Assembly (NCBI RefSeq): GCF_024706985.1
Contig: NZ_JAMCCX010000016.1
Location: 1 to 64,000 of the forward strand
Origin: Alicyclobacillus sp. SP_1
GTDB taxonomy: Bacteria; Bacillota; Bacilli; Alicyclobacillales; Alicyclobacillaceae
Length of the DNA: 64,000 bases
Direction of reading: 5' to 3'
Positions 56,107 to 64,000 of this stretch are shown here, in pieces (position 1 is the stretch's first letter; every line of letters begins with the position of its first letter). The translations under genes and the position numbers were made by a program. Below the pieces are notes generated by a model. That model was given only the letters and a program-made list of their open reading frames with translations, had not been told where the DNA came from and made no database searches.

Positions 56107-56264
56107 TACCTCGCTTTTTTGTAACTCTTTTCACCATTGACAACTTCCTGTTTTACAGTCGCTATGTCACTACTTCCTTCCTGCTTCGGTCACAGCATGT
56201 AGGCGCACGTAACTGTATAGGACTACATGCCATAGGTCAGTCCCATGCAGTCTGCTTTACAATG

Positions 56265-56295
56265 AAAAAACAGGGTCGTCTCGCGACGAGCCCTG
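56265..56295 (-). terminator. Intrinsic terminator of the YbjQ-family gene
   Basis: CAGGG-C-TCGTC and GACGA-CCCTG form a 10-bp stem with one bulge and a GCGA loop. On the minus strand it is followed by TTTTTT. Confidence 0.85.
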
Positions 56296-56328
56296 GCTTC
56301 CCATGCAGTCCAGACCACCCACCCGGAG

Positions 56329-56775
56329 TTAAACTGGCAAAACCACTTGGGCCGCGGAACCCGACTTTGCCGCCTCTGGGTCTTTGCGTACCGCAGTCCC
56401 GGTGGCTGTCACCTCCATAATGTCTCCGTGATGGCTAATTTCTAAGTTGACCCCAACAATCCCGTCTGCGCCTAAGTTTTCTGCTTCCCGTTTCATTCGC
56501 GCTAATGCCAGCTCTCTCGCATCGTACATCAACTGAGTGTACTCCTTCAGTTCCCCACGTGCGAGCCCCCGCAGCGCAGTTGCAATTCCACCACTGACCC
56601 CCATCGAAAACACACTGTTGCCTAGGACAAAGCCTACCGGTACGTAACCCCGGTCCATCACCAGCCAGAACTCTTGACCCGTCAAGTCGGACGTAAACGG
56701 CCCGCCATGACGATTCGATTCAATTTCACGCTCCACGTCTCGTAAATCGCTCACTTTTGGTCCCGCCACACGCAT
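56329..56775 (-). CDS. YbjQ/UPF0145-like heavy-metal-binding domain protein
   Basis: A 148-residue cytosolic protein resembling the YbjQ family: GNSVFSMGVSGGIATALRGLARGELKEYTQLMYDARELALARMKREAENLGADGIVGVNLEI is its typical core, where members form pentamers. Function in bacteria is unsettled. The usual N-terminal TT-pGyeI segment is replaced by DLTGQEFWLVMDRGYVPVGFVLG, so it is a divergent member. It is a single-gene unit with its own terminator. Confidence 0.75.
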   Translation of the reverse strand: MRVAGPKVSDLRDVEREIESNRHGGPFTSDLTGQEFWLVMDRGYVPVGFVLGNSVFSMGVSGGIATALRGLARGELKEYTQLMYDARELALARMKREAENLGADGIVGVNLEISHHGDIMEVTATGTAVRKDPEAAKSGSAAQVVLPV

Positions 56776-56937
56776 TCTCCCCTCATGCTAAGGAAATGTG
56801 AACTTTACTCTCTCATTGTATCCCAATTCGGAAACGCACACTGCACTAACGCACCGCACCCCGCGCAGGTGACACCCGTCACGCCATCCGATAGAATGAG
56901 TCGGAAGCGCGAAAATCCCTGTGGAAAGGTGTCCCCG

Positions 56938-58494
56938 ATGAGTATCCTAAGCGTTCAGCATCTCTCTCACAGTTTTGGAAATCGGATCATCTTCCAAGAT
57001 GTCTCTTTCCGCATTTTGAAAGGCGAGCACATTGGCTTAATAGGCGCCAACGGAGAGGGAAAGTCCACATTTCTTCAAATTGTCACTCAAACTCTGCAAC
57101 CCGATGAAGGGACCGTGGAGTGGGCTAAAAACGTCCGCGTCGGATACCTCGACCAGCACACATCACTCACTCCCGGAAGCACGCTTCAAGACGTGTTACG
57201 AAGCGCCTTTCAACCGCTCTTCGCTCTGGAGACCCAATTGAACGACTTGTATCTGCAGATGACCGACGCGTCCCCCGCGCTCTTGGACCGACTTCTCGAA
57301 GAAGTTGGGCAAATACAAGAGACGCTTGACGCGCACGATTTTTATCTCATCGACACAAAAGTCGATGAAATTGCCAACGGCCTCGGCCTACGGGCCATAG
57401 GCCTCCATCGCGATGTCACCGAATTGAGCGGCGGCCAGCGAACAAAATTGCTGTTGGCCAAACTTCTGCTGGAAAAACCCGATATTCTTTTGCTTGATGA
57501 GCCCACAAACTATCTGGACGCGCCCCACATAGAATGGCTGCAGCGATATTTACTGGGTTACGACAATGCCTTCGTGCTCATATCGCACGATATGCCGTTT
57601 CTAAATAGCGTGATCGGACTGATTTATCATGTAGAAAACGCCCAGTTGACCCGCTACGTTGGAAATTACGACGACTTCTTGCGCGTTTACGAAGAACAGA
57701 AACAACAAAAAGTGGCCGCATACAAACGACAACAGCAGGAAATTTCTCAGCTTCAAGACTTCGTTGCCCGAAATAAAGCCCGTGTCTCCACTCGCAACAT
57801 GGCCATGTCCCGGCAAAAGCGCCTCGACAAAATGGACGTCTTGGAACTCGCCAAGGACAAGCCCAAACCCAGCTTTCATTTTGTCGAAGCAAAAACGCCT
57901 AGCAAAGTGATTTTTTCCTTGGACAAGCTCGTAATCGGCTATGACACGCCTCTGTCTCAGCCGCTGACGCTCTCTCTATTGCGTGGACAAAAAGTTGCGC
58001 TGATTGGCGCCAATGGGATTGGCAAAACAACGCTTCTACGCAGTCTTCTTGGTCTCAATCCTCCGCTCCTTGGCACCGTCGAAACGGGAGACGGGCTCGA
58101 AATTGGTTACTTCGAACAAGAAGTCAAGGCCTCGCCAGACCTTACCTGCATCGATGCCATGTGGAATGAGTACCCCCATCTCGCTCAGCGCGACGTCCGA
58201 GCGGCGCTTGCAAAGTGCGGGCTGACCACGCAACACATCGAGAGCAAAATGGTCGTCTTAAGTGGTGGCGAACAGGCGAAAGTAAGACTCTGCACACTTC
58301 AAAATCGAGCGACTAATGTGCTCATTCTGGACGAGCCCACCAACCATCTCGACGTCGATGCCAAGGAGGAATTGCAACGGGCACTCGCCGCCTATCACGG
58401 GACCATCTTGCTCATCAGTCACGAGCCTGAATTCTACACTCCATTCGTCACCGATATCTGGAACTGTGAGTCCTGGACTACAAAAGTCTTGTAA
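56938..58494 (+). CDS. ABC-F family ribosome-associated ATPase
   Basis: A 518-residue protein with two fused ABC domains and no membrane segment, so an ABC-F protein acting on ribosomes rather than a transporter. First domain: Walker A GANGEGKST, signature LSGGQRTKLLLAKLLLEKPDILLLDEPTNYLDAPHIEWL. Second domain: Walker A GANGIGKTT, signature LSGGEQAKVRLC, Walker B LILDEPTNHLD. The Lys/Gln-rich interdomain linker (YEEQKQQKVAAYKRQQQEI, RNKARVSTRNMAMSRQKRLDKM) is of the kind that reaches the peptidyl-transferase centre. Start at 56938 with AAAGGTG. The C-terminus lies 4 bp from the convergent dehydrogenase gene. It may be of YdiF/EttA or resistance type. Confidence 0.93.
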   Translation: MSILSVQHLSHSFGNRIIFQDVSFRILKGEHIGLIGANGEGKSTFLQIVTQTLQPDEGTVEWAKNVRVGYLDQHTSLTPGSTLQDVLRSAFQPLFALETQLNDLYLQMTDASPALLDRLLEEVGQIQETLDAHDFYLIDTKVDEIANGLGLRAIGLHRDVTELSGGQRTKLLLAKLLLEKPDILLLDEPTNYLDAPHIEWLQRYLLGYDNAFVLISHDMPFLNSVIGLIYHVENAQLTRYVGNYDDFLRVYEEQKQQKVAAYKRQQQEISQLQDFVARNKARVSTRNMAMSRQKRLDKMDVLELAKDKPKPSFHFVEAKTPSKVIFSLDKLVIGYDTPLSQPLTLSLLRGQKVALIGANGIGKTTLLRSLLGLNPPLLGTVETGDGLEIGYFEQEVKASPDLTCIDAMWNEYPHLAQRDVRAALAKCGLTTQHIESKMVVLSGGEQAKVRLCTLQNRATNVLILDEPTNHLDVDAKEELQRALAAYHGTILLISHEPEFYTPFVTDIWNCESWTTKVL

Positions 58495-58496
58495 TC

Positions 58497-58540
58497 CGTC
58501 AAACGGATAGGTGACGCCCGTCAAACGAATAGGTGACGCC
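58497..58540. repeat. 22-bp tandem duplication at the end of the dehydrogenase gene
   Basis: Two 22-bp copies (58497-58518 and 58519-58540) differ at one base; a third partial copy CGTCA follows. The period is not a multiple of three, so the duplication shifts the reading frame at the end of the minus-strand dehydrogenase gene and supplies its stop codon. Confidence 0.85.
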
Positions 58541-59449
58541 CGTCAGCCGCTCCGATATTTCCCACAGCCGCTCTGCATCTTCTTGACTCCGAGAAGCCTT
58601 GCTCGAGACCGCGACCGCCGGGTATCCACGCATGCCCGTGCGGCTCGCCGGTCCGACGTATTCCCCTCCATGCAACGCATCCTCTGTGGCGGCCATCAAC
58701 GTGGGCAACGCCCCCATGGCGGCACTTTGAGCCATGGCATTCGCCACTCCTCCGACAAACTTACCGACCCACGGACGTCTACCGCCAAATCCGGTCGACG
58801 TCAGATTGGTAGCCGCGAAACCAGGATGACAAGCCATGCAACGGACGGTCGAACCCGATGCCTCCAAACGGCGCTGGAACTCATAGGCAAAGAGCAGGTT
58901 TGCCAGCTTACTCTGGCCATAGGCGCCAAAGCGACGATAGCCTTTCGACCCATCCAGATTGTCAAAGTCCATCTTTCCACTCTGATGCGCCATACTGCTG
59001 ACCACCACCACGCGCGCCTCTGGAGTCTTGAGCAGTGCCGGTAACAGTCGACCCGTCAACGCAAAGTGGCCCAAGTGGTTCGTTCCAAATTGCATTTCAA
59101 ACCCGTCTACCGTGCGAGCATATGGCACCGCCATGACTCCGGCATTGTTGATGAGCACCGAAAGCCTTCGGCCACTCCCCAATAAGTTCTCTGCAAACTC
59201 CTTGACACTTCCTAGGTCAGCCAAATCCAATTTAGAAACCGAGACCATGGCACCCGGAGACTCCTCCAGAATGCTCCGCTTCGCCTGCTCCCCCTTCTCC
59301 ACATTGCGAACCGCCAGCGTGACCTCCGCCCCCCGGCTCGCCAAGACTTTCGCTGCCTCCAAGCCAATACCACTGTTCGATCCGGTGATAACTACCGTCT
59401 TCCCATCCATTCTCGGTACTTTATTCACATCCCAACGACTGGTTGACAT
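58499..59449 (-). CDS. Short-chain dehydrogenase/reductase (retinol dehydrogenase-like)
   Basis: A 316-residue NAD(P)-dependent SDR. The cofactor motif is TGSNSGIG, the NNAG segment is VLINNAGVMAVPYARTVDGFEMQFGTNHLGHFALT, the catalytic Ser is in VVSSMAHQSG, and the YxxxK pair is in RFGAYGQSKLANLLFAYEF. The pattern fits the retinol-dehydrogenase/WWOX-like subgroup; the substrate is unknown. Start at 59449 with GGAAGGG upstream; the open frame to 59734 is not used. The last six residues (GRHLSV) come from the frame-shifted 22-bp duplication. Confidence 0.9.
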   Translation of the reverse strand: MSTSRWDVNKVPRMDGKTVVITGSNSGIGLEAAKVLASRGAEVTLAVRNVEKGEQAKRSILEESPGAMVSVSKLDLADLGSVKEFAENLLGSGRRLSVLINNAGVMAVPYARTVDGFEMQFGTNHLGHFALTGRLLPALLKTPEARVVVVSSMAHQSGKMDFDNLDGSKGYRRFGAYGQSKLANLLFAYEFQRRLEASGSTVRCMACHPGFAATNLTSTGFGGRRPWVGKFVGGVANAMAQSAAMGALPTLMAATEDALHGGEYVGPASRTGMRGYPAVAVSSKASRSQEDAERLWEISERLTGVTYSFDGRHLSV

Positions 59450-59707
59450 CTGCCGCCCTTCCTCTCTACCTAGCCGACCCCTCGCGCCGCGAGCTCCTGT
59501 GCCCAATTTTTGCACACCTGCAAGAAAAAGTGCTAGACTGCGCGTCCCACTCCATAAAAATAGACTAACTCGCGGGTCACCGTTCGACAGCATGTGACGA
59601 TAGGCACATGTTACACTACCGCACGACTGGAGCACAGCGTACTTCCACGTTGCGGTAGAAAACTCGGCGTCCGCGGGAATCTCAGGGCTCGTCTGACAGG
59701 ATGGTGG

Positions 59708-60766
59708 ATGATTGTGCAATGGATTCGTTTTCAAAGAAGTGTTTTGGCGGCCGCCTCAAGTCTGTTTTTACTTCTTACGGGATGCGCTACCGCTCCGACA
59801 CATCACGCTGTGACCGCCGGAACCACATCCACACCCTTACCAGCACCCACCAAAACCGTCGATCCACTGCCTGTTCCCACGGTGACCGTCAGTATCCAAA
59901 AGTCATTGCCCCCGGTCAAAAAGCCAGCAATTCCACTCATATCCCAGGGAGACCATGGAAAATACGCACTTTGGCTGAACGAAGCGCTGGCCGAACTCGG
60001 CTATTTGCCACTCTCTTTCCTGTCCGCCGGCAGTCCCTCGTCCAATACCGTACCGGCCAATGCGCCCCCCACCAATACGATGAACGCCGTCTACGGTAGC
60101 CGCTCTGCAAATTCCAGTAAAATATCGGGTGGCTCCACAAGGATCTCTTTAGACAACCTGTTTGCACGGCAGTTGCAGTCCCATGAACTTAATCCCCAAA
60201 GCGGTACGTTCGTGTGGAAATACGACTTCCCGAAAAGTTTGACCGAGCTGTGGAATCCGGAGGTCGATACCGTGATCACCAAAGGCGCTGTCATGTCCTT
60301 TGAGCGCATGCACGGGCTTGCCGTCGACGGGATTGCAGGGCCGGAAGTTCGAGCAGCCATGGAAAAGGCGCTTCAGGTCGATGAATTGGACCCGCGGCCT
60401 TACGTGTACGTCGATGTCACAAAATCCAAACCAGAACTCCTTCACCTCTGGGAAAACGGAAAAATCATCTATACCACGCTTTGTAACACAGGCATCGCTC
60501 AGAGTCCTACACCCAACGGCACCTGGCCTATCTATTTACGATACCGCTCACAGACCATGAAGGGCGTAAACCCGTGGGGAACTCCTTATGACGATCCCGG
60601 TGTCCCCTATGTCAACTACTTCTACGAGGGTTGCGCAGTGCACGGTTTTCCTCGTGCGTCTTACGGCTTCCCGCAAAGTCTCGGTTGTGTAGAACTACCC
60701 ATTTCGCATGCGGCGTACGTTTGGACCATTCTTCACTATGGGACACTCGTGACCGTTCAAGCGTAA
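59708..60766 (+). CDS. L,D-transpeptidase with peptidoglycan-binding domain
   Basis: A 352-residue cell-wall protein. The signal peptide ends in LLTGCATAP, a lipobox. A Pro/Thr-rich linker leads to a peptidoglycan-binding-1 type domain split by an insertion rich in Ser, Asn and Pro (LWLNEALAELGYLPL; AVMSFERMHGLAVDGIAGPEVRAAM). The C-terminal YkuD domain has the catalytic His in GCAVHGF and the nucleophile in SLGCVEL. It would make 3-3 cross-links or act on spore cortex. Start at ATG 59708 with AGGATGGTGG; an ATG at 59594 lacks a ribosome site and would bury the signal peptide. Confidence 0.88.
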   Translation: MIVQWIRFQRSVLAAASSLFLLLTGCATAPTHHAVTAGTTSTPLPAPTKTVDPLPVPTVTVSIQKSLPPVKKPAIPLISQGDHGKYALWLNEALAELGYLPLSFLSAGSPSSNTVPANAPPTNTMNAVYGSRSANSSKISGGSTRISLDNLFARQLQSHELNPQSGTFVWKYDFPKSLTELWNPEVDTVITKGAVMSFERMHGLAVDGIAGPEVRAAMEKALQVDELDPRPYVYVDVTKSKPELLHLWENGKIIYTTLCNTGIAQSPTPNGTWPIYLRYRSQTMKGVNPWGTPYDDPGVPYVNYFYEGCAVHGFPRASYGFPQSLGCVELPISHAAYVWTILHYGTLVTVQA

Positions 60767-60817
60767 CGCGACACGCAGTTACCCGAGACGTAACCTTCGC
60801 AAAAAAGTGACGGCAGC

Positions 60818-61411
60818 CTAGAGTGTAGGTGAGACAGAGACCGCAATGGGCGTACAGTGAAAGCCATTGCACGCGCTTTCTGAGCACGGGCACGCGGACA
60901 CCGCGACAATCAAATCGACCTCGGCGCGAACTACCACAAAATCCCCGCGGCGTGAACGTGGCCTTTCCACGGTCAAAGACCCATGACTTCCTACAACTGT
61001 GTTCATGAAAACGTTCCATGGATAGTGCTGATGAGGTGCAGGAATACCGAAAGGGCGGAGAGCTTCGTTCAGATTTTCGAAGCAACTACGATGCAAAGGC
61101 TCCCCGTAGAGAAATTCGTACATCTCGGGACGGCAGGCAGAGTTGAGCAAATCGTGTTGTTCGACGGTGTCTTCGACGACCGTCGCTAACGGACGATAGA
61201 TGTTCGAATAGAGAATGGACCCTTTTCCTGTGGCATACGAGTGAGAGGCGTCCATAGTCACAGTCGGATCGAACCGCTCCTCTTTGTCCGCTGCCGTGTA
61301 AAAAACCACATCGGCCACCTGCTCCCCTTCAACATCTTTGATGAACATAAAATCGCCCTTTTGAACCGTAAACCCACATCCGGTTCCCGCCTCGAGAAAA
61401 TAATCCGACAC
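60818..61411 (-). CDS. ycgI: DUF1989 urea carboxylase-associated family protein (YcgI-like)
   Basis: A 197-residue protein of the DUF1989 family, related to the urea-carboxylase-associated proteins and B. subtilis YcgI. Conserved features: KGDFMFIKDVEGEQVADVVFY, SILYSNIYRPLATVVEDTVEQHDLLNSACRPEMYE with the CxxxxY pattern, and HQHYPWNVFMNTVV. ACPCSESACNG near the C-terminus supplies further cysteines that could bind metal. Start is GTG with GGGGGAA upstream. It is divergent from the permease gene with a shared 154-bp promoter region. Molecular function is not established. Confidence 0.8.
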   Translation of the reverse strand: MSDYFLEAGTGCGFTVQKGDFMFIKDVEGEQVADVVFYTAADKEERFDPTVTMDASHSYATGKGSILYSNIYRPLATVVEDTVEQHDLLNSACRPEMYEFLYGEPLHRSCFENLNEALRPFGIPAPHQHYPWNVFMNTVVGSHGSLTVERPRSRRGDFVVVRAEVDLIVAVSACPCSESACNGFHCTPIAVSVSPTL

Positions 61412-61565
61412 TCAAATTCCCCCGTTCCACGTTTCTCCACTGTTTCGAGTATGTCATCGGTTTGGAGACCGCATACCTGCGAGAGCCGCCATGCGTCAGA
61501 TTCCGCTCTATACATAAATGCCATTCTCCTTTCGCAGAATGAGGTAAGGACAGAGGAGGGCATGC

Positions 61566-62984
61566 ATGCACAATTCACGGCAAGCATCCGAGCGTGCACC
61601 TTCACACTTGGACAAAAATCTGACTGGCTGGCAACTGACGTTACTGGGTGTGGGATTTACGACTGGAACGGGGTACTTTTTAGCCTCTGCCCTCGCGATA
61701 CGGATGGCAGGCTGGTGGGTACTGCTGACATTCTCGTTGGCGGCCATCGCATCGTACTTCGTCTTGGAAGCACTATCTTTGTTGGTATCCGAGAATCCAC
61801 AACAAGGTTCATTTCGGACCTATGCAAAACTCGCATTTGGTCCCTGGGCCGGGTTTGGAAACGGTTGGCTCTATTGGACCTCAGAATGCCTCGTTCTCGG
61901 TAGCACATTGACTGCTCTCGGATTGTTTACACAATATTGGCTTCCGCACATGCCGCTCTGGGAATTGACGGGCGCTTATGCCTGCCTCGGCGTGCTCATC
62001 GTGGCGTGGGGAACAAGAGCGTTTGAACGCACAGAAAACGTTCTTGCATTGGTGAAAATTGCGGCCATCGTTGGCTTCCTAGTGGTCGTTTCGGTTGCCG
62101 CTGCACGACTCTGGCAACAGCGTGGGGATGCGTCGGGGGTTTTTCACATCGTGTCCAAGCTCGTGGCCTCGAGCGCTCCGTTTGACATCGTGCAAAAGAA
62201 GGCCCCGTCTCTCCCTGTTCGAGACGTTTGGACCAGTTTCATATTCGCCTTTTACGCCTTCGGGGGGATTGAAGTCATGGGACTGATGGCCGTCCAATTG
62301 AAGCAGCCGAAATCGGCGCCAAAATCAGGCTTAGCGATGATGATCACGGTAACCACTCTCTACCTAGCTTCCATGATGCTCATTCTTGGAAGTGTTGACT
62401 ATCGGCACATATCCGTCTCGCAAAGCCCGTTCCTTTCCACCCTGCAATTCTATCGATTGAGCGTTCTCGCCCACCTATTCAACGGAATTTTCATCGTAGC
62501 CGCTTTTTCTGTTCTCGTGGCCTCGATTTATGCGGTCACGAGCATGGTAGTGACGCTGTCCAAGGATGGAGATGCCCCCGCGTGGATTCAACTGGGGCAA
62601 CAAAACGCACAGCAAGGCCGCCTACCTTGGCCGGCTCTCGCACTCACTGCCAGTTTTCTCATTCTCTCTGTTCTCCTTTCACTGCTGCTCCCTAAGCAAT
62701 TGTATGAACATATCGCCACAGCGGCAGGTCTCTTGTTGATGTATACATGGATGTTCATCGTAGCCGCGTTTTGGAAATTGTACAAAGCAAACTGGGCACA
62801 GAGAATAAAGTCGTCCCTCGCCGTCATGCTCATCTTCGTGGCAGTATTGGGGACGTCACTGCACCCCACGACAAGGCCGGGATTTTTCATCAGCCTCTTG
62901 CTGCTTGGGGGCATTGCAGCTCTGTCCATTCTCATCAAGTCTCCCCAATTCCGATGGGCGCGTCGTAAACTCCGACACAAGTGA
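61566..62984 (+). CDS. ycgH: APC-superfamily amino acid permease (YcgH-like)
   Basis: A 472-residue transporter with twelve predicted helices. The N-terminal GVGFTTGTGYFLASALAIRMAGWW corresponds to the substrate-binding GxG loop of APC permeases. SENPQQGSFRTYAKLAFGPWAGFGNGWLYWTSECLVLGS is the family signature in helices 2-3. It resembles the AAT-type and B. subtilis YcgH branch. GAGGAGGGC precedes the start. Its last 129 bp overlap the end of the YqcI/YcgG gene on the opposite strand. Amino acid uptake is the likely role, specificity unknown. Confidence 0.85.
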   Translation: MHNSRQASERAPSHLDKNLTGWQLTLLGVGFTTGTGYFLASALAIRMAGWWVLLTFSLAAIASYFVLEALSLLVSENPQQGSFRTYAKLAFGPWAGFGNGWLYWTSECLVLGSTLTALGLFTQYWLPHMPLWELTGAYACLGVLIVAWGTRAFERTENVLALVKIAAIVGFLVVVSVAAARLWQQRGDASGVFHIVSKLVASSAPFDIVQKKAPSLPVRDVWTSFIFAFYAFGGIEVMGLMAVQLKQPKSAPKSGLAMMITVTTLYLASMMLILGSVDYRHISVSQSPFLSTLQFYRLSVLAHLFNGIFIVAAFSVLVASIYAVTSMVVTLSKDGDAPAWIQLGQQNAQQGRLPWPALALTASFLILSVLLSLLLPKQLYEHIATAAGLLLMYTWMFIVAAFWKLYKANWAQRIKSSLAVMLIFVAVLGTSLHPTTRPGFFISLLLLGGIAALSILIKSPQFRWARRKLRHK

Positions 62985-63734
62985 TTTATTCATTGCGCCT
63001 GCGTGAAAGGGACAATGCGTCGCAACGCGTTCATCGTCCGGCAAAAAGTACTGCTTCCACTCGCGATTGTCCGGTTGTCCATACCATCTCAATGCGGGAT
63101 GGATGGCAGCTTCGTCGTACTCGATGAGTCGTTCTCGTATGCGTTCTTTCATTTTCCGGCCAAACACGGTTTGGTCGTGAATCTTTTCAAAGACAAACCG
63201 TGGTTGAAACGCCACATAAAAGTACGGGAACTCGCGGCTCTTTCGACGATGGTGCGCGGGAGTAGCACACAAGACAAAATAGGGCTCACCCCCGAAACAA
63301 AATTCCCACAGAGTTTGGTCCACATCCTGCGGCACATCGACTGGCCAACTCTGTTCATCGAGTTCGTGAATATCCTGCAGAAGAGACCAAAATACCTGCT
63401 CGAAATCCTCCACACCGTAACTCGAACGAAGACTGCAAGGCGTGTCAAAAAAAGCCACAAACGATGTGTACTGTCCGCACGTGCGCGCTTGTTGGCCGTA
63501 TTCTGCTAACGCCTTTGCCAACTCCTCGCGGCTCTTACAGGAGCGGAAATCGCTCAGAAAAGCAAAGCGAAGTTGGTTCGCACGAAATCCTTTTTGACCT
63601 AAAATGCAAGGAAATTGTATTTCCAAATCCAACATTCGGTCCCGAAACTCTCCATAGGCTTCACTGGGCCACTCCCCTAACTCCATCACCCGTTCGTCCA
63701 ACCAGTCCTTGGTATACAGTGTCAAAGCCCACAC
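62856..63734 (-). CDS. ycgG: YqcI/YcgG family protein with an extended C-terminus
   Basis: A 292-residue member of the YqcI/YcgG family. Family marks: FPCILGQKGFRANQLRFAFL, the AEYGQQARTCGQYTSFVAFFD segment, FWSLLQDIHELDEQSWP, and PAHHRRKSREFPYFYVAFQPRFVFEKI. A family member, GntA, is a haem-dependent N-hydroxylase of a guanidino compound, so an N-oxygenase role is possible. Start is GTG with AGGGGAAGG upstream. Bacillus members are about 250 residues; here about 40 extra polar residues read into the opposite-strand permease gene. Confidence 0.85.
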   Translation of the reverse strand: MWALTLYTKDWLDERVMELGEWPSEAYGEFRDRMLDLEIQFPCILGQKGFRANQLRFAFLSDFRSCKSREELAKALAEYGQQARTCGQYTSFVAFFDTPCSLRSSYGVEDFEQVFWSLLQDIHELDEQSWPVDVPQDVDQTLWEFCFGGEPYFVLCATPAHHRRKSREFPYFYVAFQPRFVFEKIHDQTVFGRKMKERIRERLIEYDEAAIHPALRWYGQPDNREWKQYFLPDDERVATHCPFHAGAMNKSLVSEFTTRPSELGRLDENGQSCNAPKQQEADEKSRPCRGVQ

Positions 63735-63782
63735 CTTCCCCTCATCGTCATCGCATGTTTATGCGTTTCGGGGAAGCGAGGT

Positions 63783-64000
63783 TCAGGCGAGTGATAGCGC
63801 TGGTGAAAAGATTTGCCGATGAGCCTGGAAAGCAAAATACAGGCCAAATGCAATCAGTGCGGCGCCAGCCGCGACAGACACGATGCGCATTACTTGTGGA
63901 CTAGCCCATTTTCGAAACGAGCTCGCCAGAACGGCCATCCAAAGGTCCCAAGTCGCCAATCCCACAAAAATGCCCAATGTCTCCATGAAACTTTGGGCGC
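63783..64000 (-). CDS. ycgF: LysE family amino acid exporter, C-terminal part (cut by window edge)
   Basis: The last 72 codons or so of a LysE/RhtB-type exporter. The visible end has one complete helix (GIFVGLATWDLWMAVLASSF), a basic loop (RKWASPQ) and a final helix (RIVSVAAGAALIAFGLYFAF), the normal end of the family. The frame is open to the window edge, so the ATG at 63986 is internal rather than a start. It lies upstream of the YcgG-like gene on the same strand, as ycgF and ycgG are neighbours in B. subtilis. Confidence 0.75.
   Translation of the reverse strand, partial: AQSFMETLGIFVGLATWDLWMAVLASSFRKWASPQVMRIVSVAAGAALIAFGLYFAFQAHRQIFSPALSLA

Overview
The window is chromosomal DNA of an endospore-forming Firmicute. 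The evidence is a forespore-type GerA germination operon, a YjcZ-type tiny sporulation protein, Spo0F, the RpoE delta subunit of RNA polymerase, strong Shine-Dalgarno sites with many GTG and TTG starts, and sigma-A, sigma-54 and sigma-G type promoters. Gene content (butyrate-type acyl-CoA genes with FadF, MeaB, DapL and a lysine aminomutase operon) and moderately high G+C suggest an Alicyclobacillaceae-like member of the Bacillales. That placement is inference. I see no rRNA, CRISPR array, insertion sequence or prophage.

Layout. 0-11 kb, mostly minus strand: a small secreted peptide, a radical SAM protein, then (read right to left) rpoE, pyrG, spo0F, kal, kce, a transaldolase-like gene, dapL, glpX and rho. 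This is the familiar pyrG-spo0F-fba-tal-murA-glpX-rho neighbourhood, but two lysine-fermentation genes (kal, kce) occupy the fba slot and the transaldolase homologue has lost its Schiff-base lysine. 11-19.7 kb: meaB, two acyl-CoA dehydrogenases, crotonase, 3-hydroxybutyryl-CoA dehydrogenase, thiolase and fadF. fadF has a sigma-A promoter overlapped by a TetR-type palindrome. 19.8-24 kb: gerAA-gerAC-gerAB behind a sigma-G-like promoter. 24-26 kb: a flavoprotein related to sulfide:quinone reductases, a YjcZ peptide and a membrane-anchored hypothetical protein.

26-36 kb: kdd-kamA-kamB-kamC-kamD-kamE, the lysine 2,3- and 5,6-aminomutase operon with its reactivase genes. It lies behind a well-matched sigma-54 promoter and directly downstream of a RocR-like sigma-54 activator. 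With kce and kal at 7-8 kb and crt/hbd/thl/fadF at 14-19 kb, the window encodes lysine to 3,5-diaminohexanoate to 3-keto-5-aminohexanoate to 3-aminobutyryl-CoA to crotonyl-CoA to acetyl-CoA, with a route for electrons into the quinone pool. 36-40 kb: ywiB, speB, speE, initiator tRNA-fMet, and an MFS transporter behind PhoP-box-like repeats. 40-50 kb: a class A penicillin-binding protein, an aminotransferase, two sporulation-style hypothetical proteins, moaA, mgsA (preceded by a tiny overlapping ORF), an M24 peptidase and an M3 oligopeptidase.

50-51.7 kb: a ParM-like actin gene and an overlapping small gene with ribbon-helix-helix layout, behind a sigma-A promoter and a stretch of degenerate 8-bp tandem repeats. 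It looks like a complete ParM/ParR/parC segregation module among housekeeping genes and is the most unusual system here. 51.8-61 kb: a two-gene MaoC-type dehydratase, a chemoreceptor, two lipoproteins, a YbjQ-family protein, an ABC-F ATPase, a short-chain dehydrogenase with a 22-bp tandem duplication at its end, and an L,D-transpeptidase. 61-64 kb: homologues of the B. subtilis ycgI-ycgH-ycgG-ycgF group (DUF1989, amino acid permease, YqcI/YcgG, LysE exporter), the last cut by the window edge.
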